From assembly GCA_035582835.1 (NCBI GenBank), contig JAYKAV010003143.1, forward strand, positions 1,253,870-1,317,869: a stretch of 64,000 bases of DNA, read 5' to 3'. Positions 23,204 to 36,532 of the stretch are shown here, piece after piece. This DNA comes from Phoebastria nigripes. Its lineage: Eukaryota; Chordata; Aves; Procellariiformes; Diomedeidae. How positions within the stretch are numbered: the stretch's first letter is position 1; each line of letters opens with the position of its first letter. The notes below the pieces were generated by a model. The model had not been told where the DNA came from, searched no databases, and worked only from the letters and a program-made list of their open reading frames with translations. The position numbers and the translations under genes are program-made.

Positions 23204-26200
23204 TTAAAGAGCACTCTCAGGAGATGATAAGACCTTTGCTACTACATTGTTCTCGCCACCCCCTTAACCCCTGGGAAATGTTTTTTCTACTTAAGACCAC
23301 AGCTTTTCTGGTGTGCCACCATTTTGTCACCAAGAAAAGAATGCAGCAGCAGCACAAAGTGGTTACTACTGTTTTATTAAATAGAGATCCTCATAAATTC
23401 CAGCTGCTGACCATGTGTTCCATCTTTTTATGTGCAAGCTCACTCTTATTTTAAGAAATGCTGAGCACATATGCGAGTACATGCTCTTGCAAGTCCCCAG
23501 GCTTTATATTTGCATTCTGCATAAACCCTCAGCATGTGACTTTAGCATGAAAGATCTGTTGAACGTGCCCCTGTCACCTCATAATCACTGTATCTTTTTT
23601 TCTAAAAATGAATCTGGCTTTAAAAACTGATCAGGTGGTCATTAGACTATTTTACTTGAGCATTATCTAGCATAGATAATCTGTGGAGATAAATGAGGAG
23701 ATAGAGATTTCAGCCTGTAATCATAGTAATTTGAAGAGGAAAGGATTTTGCCCTAACATCTGCAGCACTGCAGGATTGGAATTCAGAGCGAATGGCAGAG
23801 GGCAAGTAGGGCTTTGTTCAGAAAAGCCACCAAGCTTTTCACAGGGCATTTGTAGTGATGGTTAAAACCCAGCAGGAATGACATTAAACCTAATATCTAG
23901 CTAGTATTGCTTGTGAAAGCTAGCAGCTGCTATCTTCAGAAGACACATGGTCATTTTTTTTCTAGTTAACTTCACTGGAATTTGGAAGAGATATTTTTTA
24001 AGGGGATTTGATCCGTTTACTGTAGTTTAACTTTTCTAAATCCACCCAAAGTCACAAAACCCCTTATTTGGATACTGCCTTCCCAAAGAGAATAGGGAGA
24101 GGACTTTGGAAGTTATGTTGTTTTGACTTTTGTATTAATATTATGCTGTAGATAACCGTGGTATCTTAAAGGCCAAAGTATAAACTCTCCACCTCAAGGA
24201 AGCTGGCAACTAACCACTGAGGTATGAGAACGTCAATACGAGGAGTTGAATTGCAATTCAACAGACCATCAGTCATAATCACAGAAATTGTTCTTTTAAT
24301 TCCTTCATCTATTGCTTAAATAGGAGAGCCCATTTAAGTCTTATCCTTACATATACTCAATGAAGTCATGCATATTAAAGCACATCAAAGAAATAGAAGT
24401 GAGCCACTAAGATAGGGAGTCATCTGCAGCCCTCGATGACTGCAGTAAATGCAGCCCCAGGCAACTTTAATATCAAAATGAGCTGTACCCCTAAGAAATA
24501 TGGAAGTGAAAACATACAGTGCAACACTTGTGTAATCTGTTAAATTATTACCTGCCACCTTTCCAAGAGAGTAACAAGCAACTAGAATGATCTAAACATG
24601 ATTAAACCAAACACTCAGTACTAGCAGGGCTTCTAAAATAGGGCAGATGAAAGTTGATTTCTCCAGGGAACAGACAAGAAATCAAGGAAGAAGGCTACAT
24701 GCATGTAAGTAATGACTGGGCAAAGAGAAGTTGTGGTTTGTCTCATGTAAAATTATTTAAAAGCAAGTGCAATATTCTGCTTGCAAGTTGCAATACCGGT
24801 CTAGAGAAGGGGGTGGTTAATAAAATATCGCAAATTCTTCGGAAAGCTATTTAAAGATCTGTTTCCATACTACTGAGATCTTGTTTATGTACCAAAGACT
24901 GAGGCATTATGGTTAAATGACTACTTCAAAAGATATATTGAAACACTTCATACTGCATTATTTTCAACAGGATTTATTTAGGATAAAGTTGAGTGTTGGT
25001 TCTTACAAGGAAAATTTATTTTAAGAAGAAAAAAAGAGGGAGAGACACCCCTTTGATTAATACTAGTAGAACTAAAACTAGGCCAAAATTCTGCCATTCT
25101 GTGATAGTAGTGGGGTTAGAAAGGATTGAAATACAATAGGGGAAAAACAAAGTTTTTATACAAATGACTATTTTTGATTTTCAGTCTTAGAGTGAGGTTT
25201 CAAACAAGGACACTGGATTTTTGTTGCAGCATGATCCTGTTGCTGGAGCCCCTGGGGGCTGTGACAATGCTGTAGGACCCAGGATATTTCTCAGCTCTAG
25301 TGCAAAGGTGTATTCGTCAGCCACTTTCTAACTCTGTGGTGGGGCAAGGGAGAGCTGTATGAGAGCCTGAAGGGAGTNAGTTAGGCCATGCACCAGCCAC
25401 TCCCTGGGGGCCAGCTGCACTGGGGGCTCACTAGTCCGGCTCAACACAGCCTAAAGGCCTAAGCAAACTTAGGTCATAACACCTTTGGAGTATAAATTAA
25501 TATTTGAAGGAGTAGCTAAAATCACTCATACCGACCAGTATAGATGAGGTCAGTTTTGGATTATGCATAATGAAGATCAGCCATTTAAAACAGCTCCTTA
25601 TACTCCAACCTGAATTATTGCTATATTCTGGAAAGGGAAGTTATTTTCTGGCTCTTTGGAGTGACGAGGTCAGAGAGAAGAAATAATATCTAAATGCAGT
25701 GTAAACTTTTGGCATGTAAAACAGAACTGAAATAATTTAATGCGGATGCAATGTGAGGGCTTTTCTTCTTCTCATTATTTGCCAGAGGGATTTGTATAAT
25801 ACGTGACTATTCCTCTGCCAAAACCATATGCATCTCTGACAGAAATCACATTATGTTTTGTGTCTTTTTTTACATGGACTGACAAATACAGCCTTCATCT
25901 TTGCTTTTTCAGTAGTGGAAAATATCAGTTTGGTCAGTATTTTTTAAAACCTGAGACTGTTGCATGTCTGTTTTCATCTTTTGAAAAAAAATGAAGACAG
26001 GTTTTTTAGAGATAGCATTTTTCCCTTCTCAGCAGTTGTGTGCAATTTCACTAATTATCTGCTCTTTAAGAGAAGTGCAAAGGAAACCTCAGCAACTTCC
26101 GTACCTCTGCTAACTTTTAAGCCTGATTATTTCTCTACTTGAATTTAACTTACAAACCGAGGTAAACGTTTTTGCTAAAAAGGAGGAGAATCTTAGACAC

Positions 26201-28876
26201 TTCCTAAAATTTTAAGTGTCAGTTGCCTAGAGAAACTTACCGCTGAAAAAGATGTAGTTCAACCAACTAGTTATGGTCTTTAAAAAAAACCCAGTAGTTT
26301 TGGAGAATTCCCTTTTCCATACCTTCTTCTTTCAAATATGGTTAGACAGTGAAACATCGCTGTCTTACTTTGCGCGTGTTAAACCAAATCAGATTTCAGT
26401 CTTGTTATCTTTTTCCTCTTTCTGTTGAAGACATGAAAGATTTTCACAACTTGCTTTTGAGACTGATGTTTCTTTTGCATTAGTTTTTCATTCTTGAAAC
26501 ATTATGAGCATGTGCACCGCTGGCATTTGTTTGTAAAACTGGCCTCCCCTTGTAAGTTTGTGCAAACTGTTTAGTCTTGAGATGGGACTGAGGAGTGCTA
26601 ATTTCTCCTGATGTGCCCTGTCTGATTAATGAGCAACTCCTTAGGTCTCTAGAAGGGAAAGCCCTCTGAAACAGATCTTATCAGAAAACGCAGCTAGGGC
26701 TGTCGTTAACCCCCAGCAAGTTCCCTGAGACTTGGCTGACATCCTCACATTCCAAAAATCTTTAAGAAATTTGCTACCTCTTCCCCTGCACAGTAATCAC
26801 ATGTTTAGGAGACCCCTCACATGAACCAGATTAAAAGAAGGAATGGACAGATCTTTATTTATTGGAGAAACTGAAAAACACAGGAAAAGAGGTGCCAATA
26901 TGAAAGAAAGCTTAGAAAATATGAAAAAAAATGGAGAGAAATGTGTGTTCTGTTGACCCTCCCTTGTTCTAGAACAACAGGACTTCCCTCTGTAGGAGTT
27001 TTGCTGAGAAAGAAGAGGTCAATACAGCACAACTGGGTACTGCCTAGGGATGTGAAGGCTCAGTACACAGCATTTTTCTAGCTGAACTCACCATAGGTAA
27101 TTTCTAAACAGCTATTAATCAAAAAATATAGTGTGCACATGTTTTTTGCTACCAAGACAGCTCATAAAAGTGGTTCCGCCCTCCGCCCGCCAAAGTGTCA
27201 GGTAGTCATATGCAATACGTTTGTCTCTCTCTCAAGTATGCAGTGAACATATTCTGATTACAAAAACAAACCCATCAAACCCATAGATCTTTTTGTGAAA
27301 AATGTCATCTTCCTGTACAGGGGTAGTTCTTCATCAAAGCTGCATTTCCGTATTGCCATCAATAACACTACAACTGGCTTCAGAATTTCAGGAGACTCTA
27401 AAAAGTGAGGATTCCTATCTTGCCTCATAAAATGCAAATTATACTCCAGATTACTATGTTTTGGTTGAAGATTTTGGGAAGAACTGTTGGACATCCAAAA
27501 GATGCAACAAAATGTGACTGAGAGGAAAGAGGGAGGGTTTATAAATACATGTATGTGTAATTTACATTGGGAGAGGAAATATTCCTGCAGTGCACATCAA
27601 AGCCAGCTGTTTGCATCTTTCAAACCTATTGGACCCTCTCTATTTTCAAGCTTCTAGCTTGAAGAAAATGGGCAAGATGTCATCATCTTTTTTTATTTAT
27701 AATTTCTTTAATTGGGAACCAGTTTTCTGTTTCTTTTTAAGTGATTTAGTGTTCAAATGACAGCAAAGATTATAAGTGCAGTCTTGAAGAGAAAAGCACT
27801 AACCATCAGTTGTTGTTGGCTTCATTCTTCCTGTTATACAGGAGTTTAACTAATGAATACAGTTCTCCTGCTCTTGGAATAACAAATTCAACATGAGAAA
27901 ATTGCTCGGGGAACTTACAAGCCAGAGTTACAATGTACAAGGCAGAAGACTAACAGGAATCTAAATGAAGATGGTAATCATTAAATGATCCCTTCTTTTG
28001 AGGGTTTACATTGGAAAGCCTTAGCTGGCTTAGATATTTGAGCCAAGCCCTTTTAGCATAAAACTCTCTGGTGAGTGTGAGGAAGCTGCTGGTTTACTGT
28101 GGAGTCCCTTGAGAGAAGGTAGGATGTAAAGGCAAGTGTTTTTTCAAATATTACTGAAGTAAGTTTCATAACAGACCTGAAGAGGTAGCAAGTTATTGTT
28201 CCCACTTGACAGATTTGGAACCTAAACCACTAAGCAATGAGGTCATTTCTGTGAGATCAGACTGCAAGCAATAGCCCTTGCCATCTTACCTTAGAGCCCT
28301 AGCAAACAACTTCTTCTCCACAATTATTCTTCACGGCAAGATGATATTATCCCCCACTTTATAGCTGGAGAACTGATGCCCAAAAAATTTAGCAACTTGT
28401 TGGAGATTGTACAAAAAGTCTTTGACAGGTCTGGAAACTGAAACCAGATCTTCCGAGCCTCAGTCTGATACCTTAAACACATGCCCATCCTGGTTCCTGT
28501 CCTTTTGTCTGTTACTTGACCAATTTTACCTGATTTGACTTTAAAATATTGACATACAGAACATAGTCTGCTCATTGCATTAGTTGTGAGCTAATGAGCA
28601 CTAGCAAATGCGGCTGGTTGGATAGCAACAGCAAAGGCTGTGATGGCCCACAGCACAGATGTACACCACAGAAGCAGAATTTCAGCAGCATTTTGGAAGA
28701 GAGGCATGTGCCATACCATGTGATTCCTCGCCTAATGCAAAGAGCATCAGAGCTGCATGCCAAAGACACTATACTGGTTCTCTGGTAAGACATGCTTGAT
28801 TGCTGCTTAAAAGATGAAAAGGACATTTGATGCCAAAGAGAATCTCTGTAACGCATCTTGTGAATGGCATCCCACT

Positions 28877-28930
28877 AAAAAAACCTCAAAAAACCCCAAA
28901 CCAAAATAAAAAAAAACATCACAACAAAAC
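28877..28930. repeat. A/C-rich low-complexity tract
   Basis: Runs of A broken by CC and CCCC, followed by CATCACAACAAAAC. Confidence 0.8.
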
Positions 28931-28955
28931 TAGCATGCTGGAGGAAACATACATA

Positions 28956-28981
28956 CTCTCTCTCTCTCTCCCCCCCCCCCC
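28956..28981. repeat. Compound (CT)7-(C)12 repeat
   Basis: An uninterrupted CT dinucleotide run is followed by twelve C bases. A similar (CT)n-(C)n arrangement occurs at 33891-33920. Confidence 0.9.
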
Positions 28982-30599
28982 ATGAACTAAAAGGTCCTTT
29001 GGGAAGTTGCCTTCATACCCCAGTCAACAAATGTAGAAAATCATAAAGATATCTTAATTGAAAAAATAAATGACTCACAGCAAGTCTGGGCTATCTCAAT
29101 CCAAACAACAAAGCAGCTCAGTTTATTTAGGGAAGACGGATTAGTGGAGAAAATAGTTATCAAACCACAAAATGACTAACCAGGGACATCCCTGCTAAGA
29201 GATTTACTTTCCTAACACAATGGCCCAGATTGTTTGTTCTGGTCTTTATGCTCACAGAGCAGTGCAAGAGAGAGTGTGCAAAATTAGGATAAGGCACTTA
29301 AATTCCTCTATAATTTTGGTGCTAGTCATGTAGTCCTTCCTCTATTGTCAGGAAGCTCTCTATATATTCCCTGGGCCATTGCAGCAACCAGGGTGACCGA
29401 GGAGTAGAAATTCTCTGGCCACTCTACCTTCTTTCCTGGTCACATTCCTGGTACTGTAGTAGTGATGAAAAACATCTGTTGAGGTTGTTTCCCTAAGACC
29501 AGAAAAGACCCATTTAACCATGGTTGAGCTGTGGATCTGGATGAATAAACAGTGTTTGTGCAATTGTTTAATAAACTTGCAAAAGCAGTGAAAAAAAATT
29601 TTTGTTATCTTTCTTAAAAACTGAGGGGAAAAAAAGGAATCAGAAGTAGGTATAAGTAGATATAATCAGAGTTCCTTCTGACTTTTTCATGTGTACCTTC
29701 TCAAGGTATATTTCTAGACAGTGACTTCAAAAGCTTTCTGAGATGAGTGAATAGTTATTCCTCTGAAAAAAAAAAAAAATGCTGTCGCTGGAGGGGTGCT
29801 TTTGGAGCTCTCTCTATTCTTGTAAGGTTTGACATCCGGAATTTGGTAGCCAGCATTTCTTACCAATAAATGAACTACAACTAATTTTATGAAATGCTGT
29901 GGAATTATCATTCTTATTTACTGAAAAGTCTCAGTTAAATACTGTGAGTAATAAAAGAAAATCTGGGGAAAATTATATAATTTGAATAGAGCCTATATTG
30001 CAATCTGTGGTAAATTCACATCAAATCTTAATCTAACTTTTAGATTCATTACCAGTTCATCATGCAAACAAAAAACCATACAAAGATACGCTGCCCTTTT
30101 ACTGCACTTCACAAAAAATGTGATGGAAAGCACAGGGTAGAAATATGTTTACGAAACTACTCCACATAATCCACATAAGTGACTAATACAAGTATATATA
30201 AAAATGAAGGTCAGAAGAGAATTGTTTCCCAGAGTAATTTGTCTAACATGAACTGACCCAGTACAACAGATGACTATTCAGTGTGCTGCCTCATGTAAAA
30301 TTCAACTATTTCCCAAAACAGAAGAGGAAAAAAATAAATAAAAACAATATGAGGAAGCAATTGATATCATCATTCCCCCATTGTTCTCTACCCTGTAAAC
30401 CAAAATAACTCGAAGGACACTATGAAATCCCCTGATAAAATATCAAGGAGACATAAGCCTCCAAAAAGCTTTTTGCTAAAAAAGCTAAAAACTAGAAGAC
30501 ATCAAGACTACCACACAGTTTATTTTCCCAGGAAAATGTTGGTGCTTAGGAAATTTTCTTTGGTGGTAAGCTTCACACACAGGCCATGTCAAAAATGTA

Positions 30600-31309
30600 C
30601 AGGCTGGAAGCAGTTCCACTCAGCCCAGCTGGGCTCCGAATCTACGTCAGGATGAGATTTGTGCACAAATATTTCTTCTTCGCCCATGCCTTGCTTCGCC
30701 TAGGAAGAAAACCCAGGCACCTGGGTGGGAGGGAGCTGCAGAGCNGGGGCTGGACCTCCAGCAGCAGGCAGGACCGCGGGGCACTACGGGGCGCATACCC
30801 ACCACATGCTCTGGGATAGGCACCAGCATCTCAAAGACATTCACAGTTGACAATAACAGATGATTAGACCATCTCGCTAAAGCACCTNTTTTGGCCCCCA
30901 GTTTGCCCCTGGAAAATAAGCTTCGAATGAAGCAGGGCACACTTTACGGTCTCTAAAGAGAAAGTTAAACAAGTTCCCAAGCAGCTGGGAGAGAGCCAAA
31001 CCTGAACCTTAAATGGGCACGTGTGATGCCCTCAGTGTAGCGAAGAGCATGGATTCATTACAGCCAAAACCACAGAGCCCGCGTGCTGCCAGGGCAAGCA
31101 GGATTTCTGACAAGATTTATCATTTCTCTGTTGTGATCTAGCCCTGAAGGCATTTCATTTTAATACAAAGTAAGCACTTGTGATGATTAAGAGAAATGTA
31201 CAGTTGGATCACTTTGTTGTTCAGTGGCCAGTCATAACATAAAATTTGCTGGTTAGTGCAGAAATACAGCATTTCAGCCTATGTGTAGTTACCGTNTGCT
31301 CCAGCATCT
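30600..31309. other. Transition into the GC-rich block
   Basis: Moderately GC-rich sequence around 30600-30830, with overlapping short open frames on both strands, then mixed unique sequence. No gene or repeat recognised. Confidence 0.5.
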
Positions 31310-32560
31310 GGGTTGATGCAGCGAGCTCTTTGACACAGACTGACGGTGCTATTTTACGCCTTCGTTAGCTCCCCTCCCGGCTATCCTCGCGCTGCCACCA
31401 CCAACACACCAGCACGGTGCGTTTCTCTCCATAGGAAGAATTTACGTGCTTGAGGGAAACACAAGAGTTTATCAAATAGGTTTACATGAGCGACTCTTAT
31501 CTATTACCATCAGGGCCCAGAGCTCATCCCCGTCCTGGGGATTTGGCTCAGCACTGGCGCAGCTGAGGGAGGCCCTGACGCACCGTGGGGTGGCTGCAGC
31601 CAGAGCCTACCCCCAGCCTGGCTGTCCCAGGCCTGTGTCTGACCCCGGTTCCCTGCACCAGGCCTGATCCTGACCCCTTGCCCATGGGCCGACATCCTGG
31701 GCTCAGCCTGTCCCCAGGGAAGTGTCTGATGCCCNGGGCTGGGGCTGCCCCCCTGGCTGGGGTGGCAGGACAGGCCAGGCCGCCAGGCCCTGCCCTGACA
31801 GGGCCCTGTGGGGAGCCCCTGTGTCCCCAGGGAGCCCTGTCCCCCGCCAGATATGCTCCCTCTGTGCAGATAGAAAGACAGTGATGCTGTTTTGTTTTGG
31901 TTTGGTTTTTTTACCAGCACTGGGAGAGTGGCATTTGCTGACTTTCCCACCTAAACTGCAGCCTGGGAAACCCCTTTTGGGAATTGTTTGAAAGTGAAGC
32001 AACTCTCCTCAGATATACATGGAGACCCTCACAGGCTAGCCAGNAAACGGGCGTGGGGTAAACGGAGAGAAGCTCTGAGAGGCTATGGAGCACCCAGCCT
32101 TACACTTGGCAAGCATTTTCCACAAGCTGTGTGCAGTATAAAACACGTACAGTGCCTGTAAACAAGCTGNGGCGGAGCAGAGCAGTTGCTCGGCTCACGG
32201 CGTGCACAGCCTTGCAGTCACTGGCAGCTCAACTCCCCTCTGACCACCAGCACGGCAGAGGCGGGGGGGGCACAGGAGAGGAGATGGCCTCTTCGGGGTG
32301 AGAGCCTCTTCAGCTGCCGCAGTGGGATTTCCCACCCGGACCCTCCCCAATATGAACATAAAAATCCTCACTCCGGCTGTATCCCACTTCCTTCCCAAAT
32401 CTGCTGCCCTTCCGAGGCTGGTGTCTGTACATGTATGCCTCTGTGCTGTGTGTTTATCCCTCCCCCTGTGGAAGCAAGCTGCAGGGCCTACAGTCCAGAC
32501 ATCTGATTTAAATAAGTAACCAGAAAGGAGGCTGGAAAGCTGCACGTTCATTCGCGCAAG
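31310..32560. other. GC-rich block, origin unclear
   Basis: GC content rises sharply against AT-rich flanks. The left end (31322-31431) holds nine CpGs. The middle (31510-31870) is GC-rich but CpG-poor, with loosely repeated words such as GGCCTGTGTCTGACCCC and GGCCTGATCCTGACCCC about 30 bp apart. The right end has TATAAAA at 32137-32143, about 30 bp before a CpG-bearing stretch (GGCGGAGCAGAGCAG). Open frames occur on both strands (up to 146 codons on minus), as expected from composition. It could be a degenerate minisatellite, an old repeat or a weak promoter. Confidence 0.4.
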
Positions 32561-33285
32561 AGCAAGCTCCTAGGCAAAAGATAGGCTACGTCGCTGAGTT
32601 TCAGCCTGCGGCGTTGCAGCGTGCTGCCTAATCAAAACCAGGGAACAGGGAGTCTCAGCAAACACCGCTCTTCACGTTGTCCTCTGCACAGTCCTCCACC
32701 CGCTTTTGAGCTGGTTGGAACGGCATGCCCAAACCCACTTGCTCATTAACACTGCACTAAGCAGTGCCATCGTGACTTTTTTAGAGAGCAAGGCAGTTGG
32801 CAGACGTATTTCACAACCTAATAACGGCATGTAAATGGTTCCTCTGGCTGTTTCCATTTGTGATGCAGCTGGCAAGAAAAGCCTGCACGGCACTTACACG
32901 GAAAAGGGGATGATAAAAGGAAACATTTCCCCTTAGCAATGTAATTAATACTTAATTGTATTCAGAGTTATCAATTACATTTGTATATGTGCAAATATAT
33001 ACATAGCTATATATAAAAAAAAAGACTTGGGAGAGGAGAGGGGGAAAAGGAGAGATTTGAGATGTACTTAAAAGTAAATTTTAACATTTCTGAAAATTCA
33101 AGCTGAAAAAACAATAGAAGGGATTCCTACTGCTTACAGTTGACAAATGGATTTTTTAGATGGGATTAATGGTCTGCTTACCCATTCACTGTCTGTGCAG
33201 CCTCCAGGAAAAACAGAGAGGGGACAGAACTTCAGATTCTGCTATGATAACCCCAATGTGATTCTTGTGCTTTCCTCCTGCTTTT

Positions 33286-33287
<2 letters not shown>

Positions 33288-33315
<28 letters not shown>
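33288..33315. repeat. Poly-T tract (28)
   Basis: A long T homopolymer after a pyrimidine-rich lead (CTTTCCTCCTGCTTTTCC). The length is likely polymorphic and hard to sequence. Confidence 0.95.
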
Positions 33316-33318
<3 letters not shown>

Positions 33319-33890
33319 TGCTCTTCCATTATCATTGCTCTGACCTTTCTGTGCTTGGTTTGGACCTCATTCTGCCATCCTTCCTCTATTTCTCCTACTG
33401 ACACCTTCAATGTAAACACACTTGTTTCTCTGTTGGCATTTTCAAATTGAAATCAGGAGAGCCGGATTGGGTTTCACTGAAACACAGGTACTCCTGTAAG
33501 TACATAATTAATTCCCCCTGAGATGTTTCAGTCCTTAATTATCNTCCTGCCTTCTGTTATCATGGGTTAACAGATATTTTTGGGTACAACGGAAGACTCC
33601 TCCAATGCCTGATAATAGTGTAATACAAAAAGACAACTTGTTGGGTATTGTGTGTAGCTTCCTTGGTTGCTCTGTGGCTGGGCGAAGGTGTTAGGTGCTA
33701 CCTGTGTATAATGCCACTCAAATGAGAAATAGTTTGGATAGATCACATATACGCCTATTGATTTTCCTCTTTGCCGGCCAGTGAAATGATTTAAGCCTTA
33801 TGTAACACCTTGTTTCAATGAAACAGGAGCTAACACTTTGAGATGGTGATAGATGATAACCTTTTACATGTAAATGTATACTTAACACCC

Positions 33891-33920
33891 CTCTCTCCCC
33901 CCCCCCCCCCCCCCCCCCCC
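33891..33920. repeat. (CT)3-(C)24 homopolymer
   Basis: Twenty-four consecutive C bases from 33897 to 33920 after CTCTCT. Long C/G runs are much rarer than A/T runs in vertebrate DNA. The minus strand G24 could fold as a G-quadruplex. Confidence 0.95.
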
Positions 33921-35739
33921 GCAAACTGGTGTATTTTTATCCCCCATGGGAAGAGTTTTTTCTCAGCAAAAGTTAGGTTTTCTTATTGAAAAAAAAGGAA
34001 ATTTGGAAAATGTTGGGTAACTACTCATTTATATTTTAGAAATACCTAGCTAGTGTAGGTGTTGATGGTGCCCAGGAGTTAAGAGGTATGCGTTAGTATC
34101 ACTGAACTTGCAAGATTCTGCAAGTTATTTTTGCAACTAGGAGAGGGGTTCAGATTTAGGAAGGCAGACAGACCCAGTGCAATTGTGTGGGCAGCACGGT
34201 GCTCTGGTAGGCACTTCGCTGACATACACGATGACATGGCAGTACCAAGGAAGTTTCCTTTTTTTTCCTAAGTGTGTTCAAATAAACAGTAGGGCTTCAG
34301 TTCTTCTCTGACGCTGTTAGAAATAGATTTATTCTTCCTTCTCATTCTTGGAAGCCAAGTTAACCCAGACAGCCTGAATAGATTTCCAGGTTCACTAATG
34401 ACCTCACAGGAATTGAATAATGAAATCATATCTGNGTTTTTACTGAATAGAGACAGCCCAAGCTTACACAGATCTAATTATTGCATTTCTTGAAGATAAA
34501 TTGCAGCCTTGAAGGCGTCTTGCAATCAGTTATCAGGCATAACTCCATGGGCACCAACTTTCATTTTTCTCCAGTACAGTGATGTACTGCCAATATTTAA
34601 CAAGGGGCTCCCACCAAAATTTCCCTATTAATCTGTTCTATACCCTTGTGTCCCTGAGGCACATATTCTTGCAGGGAAAGAAAACAGTAATGAAGAAAAT
34701 CTATTCATTTATTTTTACATTACTGTTTAAACATTTTCTGAGAATCACAGCCAAAGAGGAAAATAAAACCACTTGGCAAACAAACCTCTATTATATGTAC
34801 TTTTGCAGGAAATGTTTATACTTCACTTCATTCCTGTAAAAAAAAAAAAAGCTGGAACACTTATAAAATGGTGTTTGACTTGTGATATTAGAGTTGGTAG
34901 CAGCAAAGATGTGGAGTTACCTGTCTGGGAAAAATTGGCAAACTCAGGAAATGTGCCCTTTTAAAAAGTATGAGAAGCGATAAAGCTGATATTCTCAAGT
35001 ATGACAAGAACAACAATTAGCTGAGTGAAGGGGAAGAGATTCTTCATGAAATGAAGTGATCGCCACCTTACTGCATTGAGCAATTTTGTCTATTCCAGTG
35101 GAGTGGAGGAAAAGTGTAACAAAGAATAAAAGTCACAGGACCACTCTGTATTTTTAGACAGAAATAATTCTGCTTTTGATTTTGTACAAGGACTGGTCAC
35201 TAGATAATGTAGTTACAAGAGGATGAAAAGAAATAACCAGATTTAACAAGTACCTAAGGGGTGCCACAGTTCCATTAGTGGTAGGAAATCATCCCGATAT
35301 TCCTTTCAATTTGGCTGCAAAACCTTAACAAGACTCTCAAGAAACACCAGGGATTTGGTCCAGTGATGTTCACTTTTTCCCTTTTTTTCATCCAAATCTG
35401 ATTGTGTTTTCAAATTGGCTAATCTTTTACTTGTATTTGCCTTAACAAGTAACCAGAGATATGTTTTTAAGTTTTTATAGATTGATTCCAAATGTAAAAC
35501 AATTGCTACTTTATTTTTATTGTTTGTATAGCTGGTAGGAGTGTTAGTGTCCTTATATGGATTAAAAGGAAAGAGAACATTTAATTTTTGTTTTGCTTTA
35601 AAACCCAAAGTTTTTCTTACTCTGCAGTGAAAAAACACTCATTTCACTTGAAAGTTCAGAGTTTGCATGAAGTTTCCTATTATTGCTCACGTCTTATTTG
35701 ACTTTTTAAAAGAACTGATGTGAAAAATATTGGGATGAC

Positions 35740-36290
35740 ATGACTACTCATCCTGATAATGAGCCCTGCTTCCCCACCCTCATAATTAACAAGTAGCCAC
35801 CCGTTATTAAGCAGACCAAATATTTCAATAAAAGGTCCTGCTGAGTTGTCTCTGTTCTGAAACAGATTTCACTTGAAAATTGAAATAATGAGGTTCCCCT
35901 AAACTGATAAACAGCTCAATCAAGCCCACTGCACTGGATCCATAAATCTTAAGCAGAGTTTAATTACGAGCAGAGTTTTCCTGACAGAGCCAATAGAGGG
36001 GCCTTTTTCTCTAGCCTGCTGACTAGCTGTGGTTCCCATGATTCAAGTAAATCTCTGTAGACCTGCCTGCAAGGAAAACAGTTTGAAGTTTAGATATCAG
36101 TTAAAAGGGAATTTGAGGGAGCTGCAAAAACAATGCCCCAATGATGCTGTTGAACATTGCGGACAGACAGCTGAAAACAAAACATCCAAGCAAGTAATTA
36201 GCAAGGCCAAATCACTTCCAATTAGGCGTCTGAACAGCAATCCTATGTGGTCTCAGAGGGCCATTCCCTTTGAAAGAAGATGATCACCTC
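35740..36290. promoter_or_regulatory. Candidate conserved non-coding element
   Basis: Unique, repeat-free sequence carrying two TAATTA homeodomain cores (35961-35966 and 36195-36200). An 84-codon ATG frame (36029-36283) runs through it but resembles no family I know and lacks clear splice signals. The texture fits a developmental enhancer, although an unrecognised exon cannot be excluded. Conservation is untested. Confidence 0.3.
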
Positions 36291-36450
36291 TAAAAATATA
36301 CCCTCCCCCCTACATAGAGGAAGCGTTTCAGGATGTGGGAGAATGTAGGAAGAGCAGACTATGATAACGTGGGATCACATGCAGCTTTCTGCAGTGGGCA
36401 GTATATCTCTTCTAGTGCTATGGGAACATTCACAAACACTTAGAACACAT

Positions 36451-36532
36451 ATATCCTGATCCTGTCTGGGGATACTAAGAGCAAGATTTAGTGTGTGAGA
36501 GAAAAAGTCATGCTGAAGTAAATGGGATTAGC
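36451..36532. repeat. Possible palindromic relic, weak
   Basis: TCCTGATCCTGTCTGG is followed about 50 bp later by GCTGAAGTAAATGGGATTAG. Both words are one or two changes away from halves of the same old repeat type ('GATCCTG...' and '...CTGAAGTCAATGGGAxTA'). The region between is unrecognisable, so this is tentative. Confidence 0.3.

Larger units (their letters stand above)
23204..30599. other. Non-coding stretch, little recognisable
   Basis: No gene seen. A GC-richer patch at about 25230-25440 and a unique patch at 26500-26660 containing TCTGATTAATGAGC are the only texture changes, besides the (CT)n-(C)n repeat and A/C-rich tract near 28.9 kb. Confidence 0.6.
32561..35739. other. Non-coding stretch with long homopolymers
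   Basis: No gene seen. It contains T28 (33288-33315) and C24 (33897-33920). A small cluster of homeodomain-like words (GTAATTAATACTTAATTG and ATCAATTAC) lies at 32941-32979. Confidence 0.6.

Noticed and set aside
31510..31950. 146-codon minus frame and overlapping plus frames in the GC-rich block.
   Set aside because: High GC content lowers stop frequency in all frames. Gly/Pro/Gln-rich text on both strands is a composition effect, and one N interrupts it.
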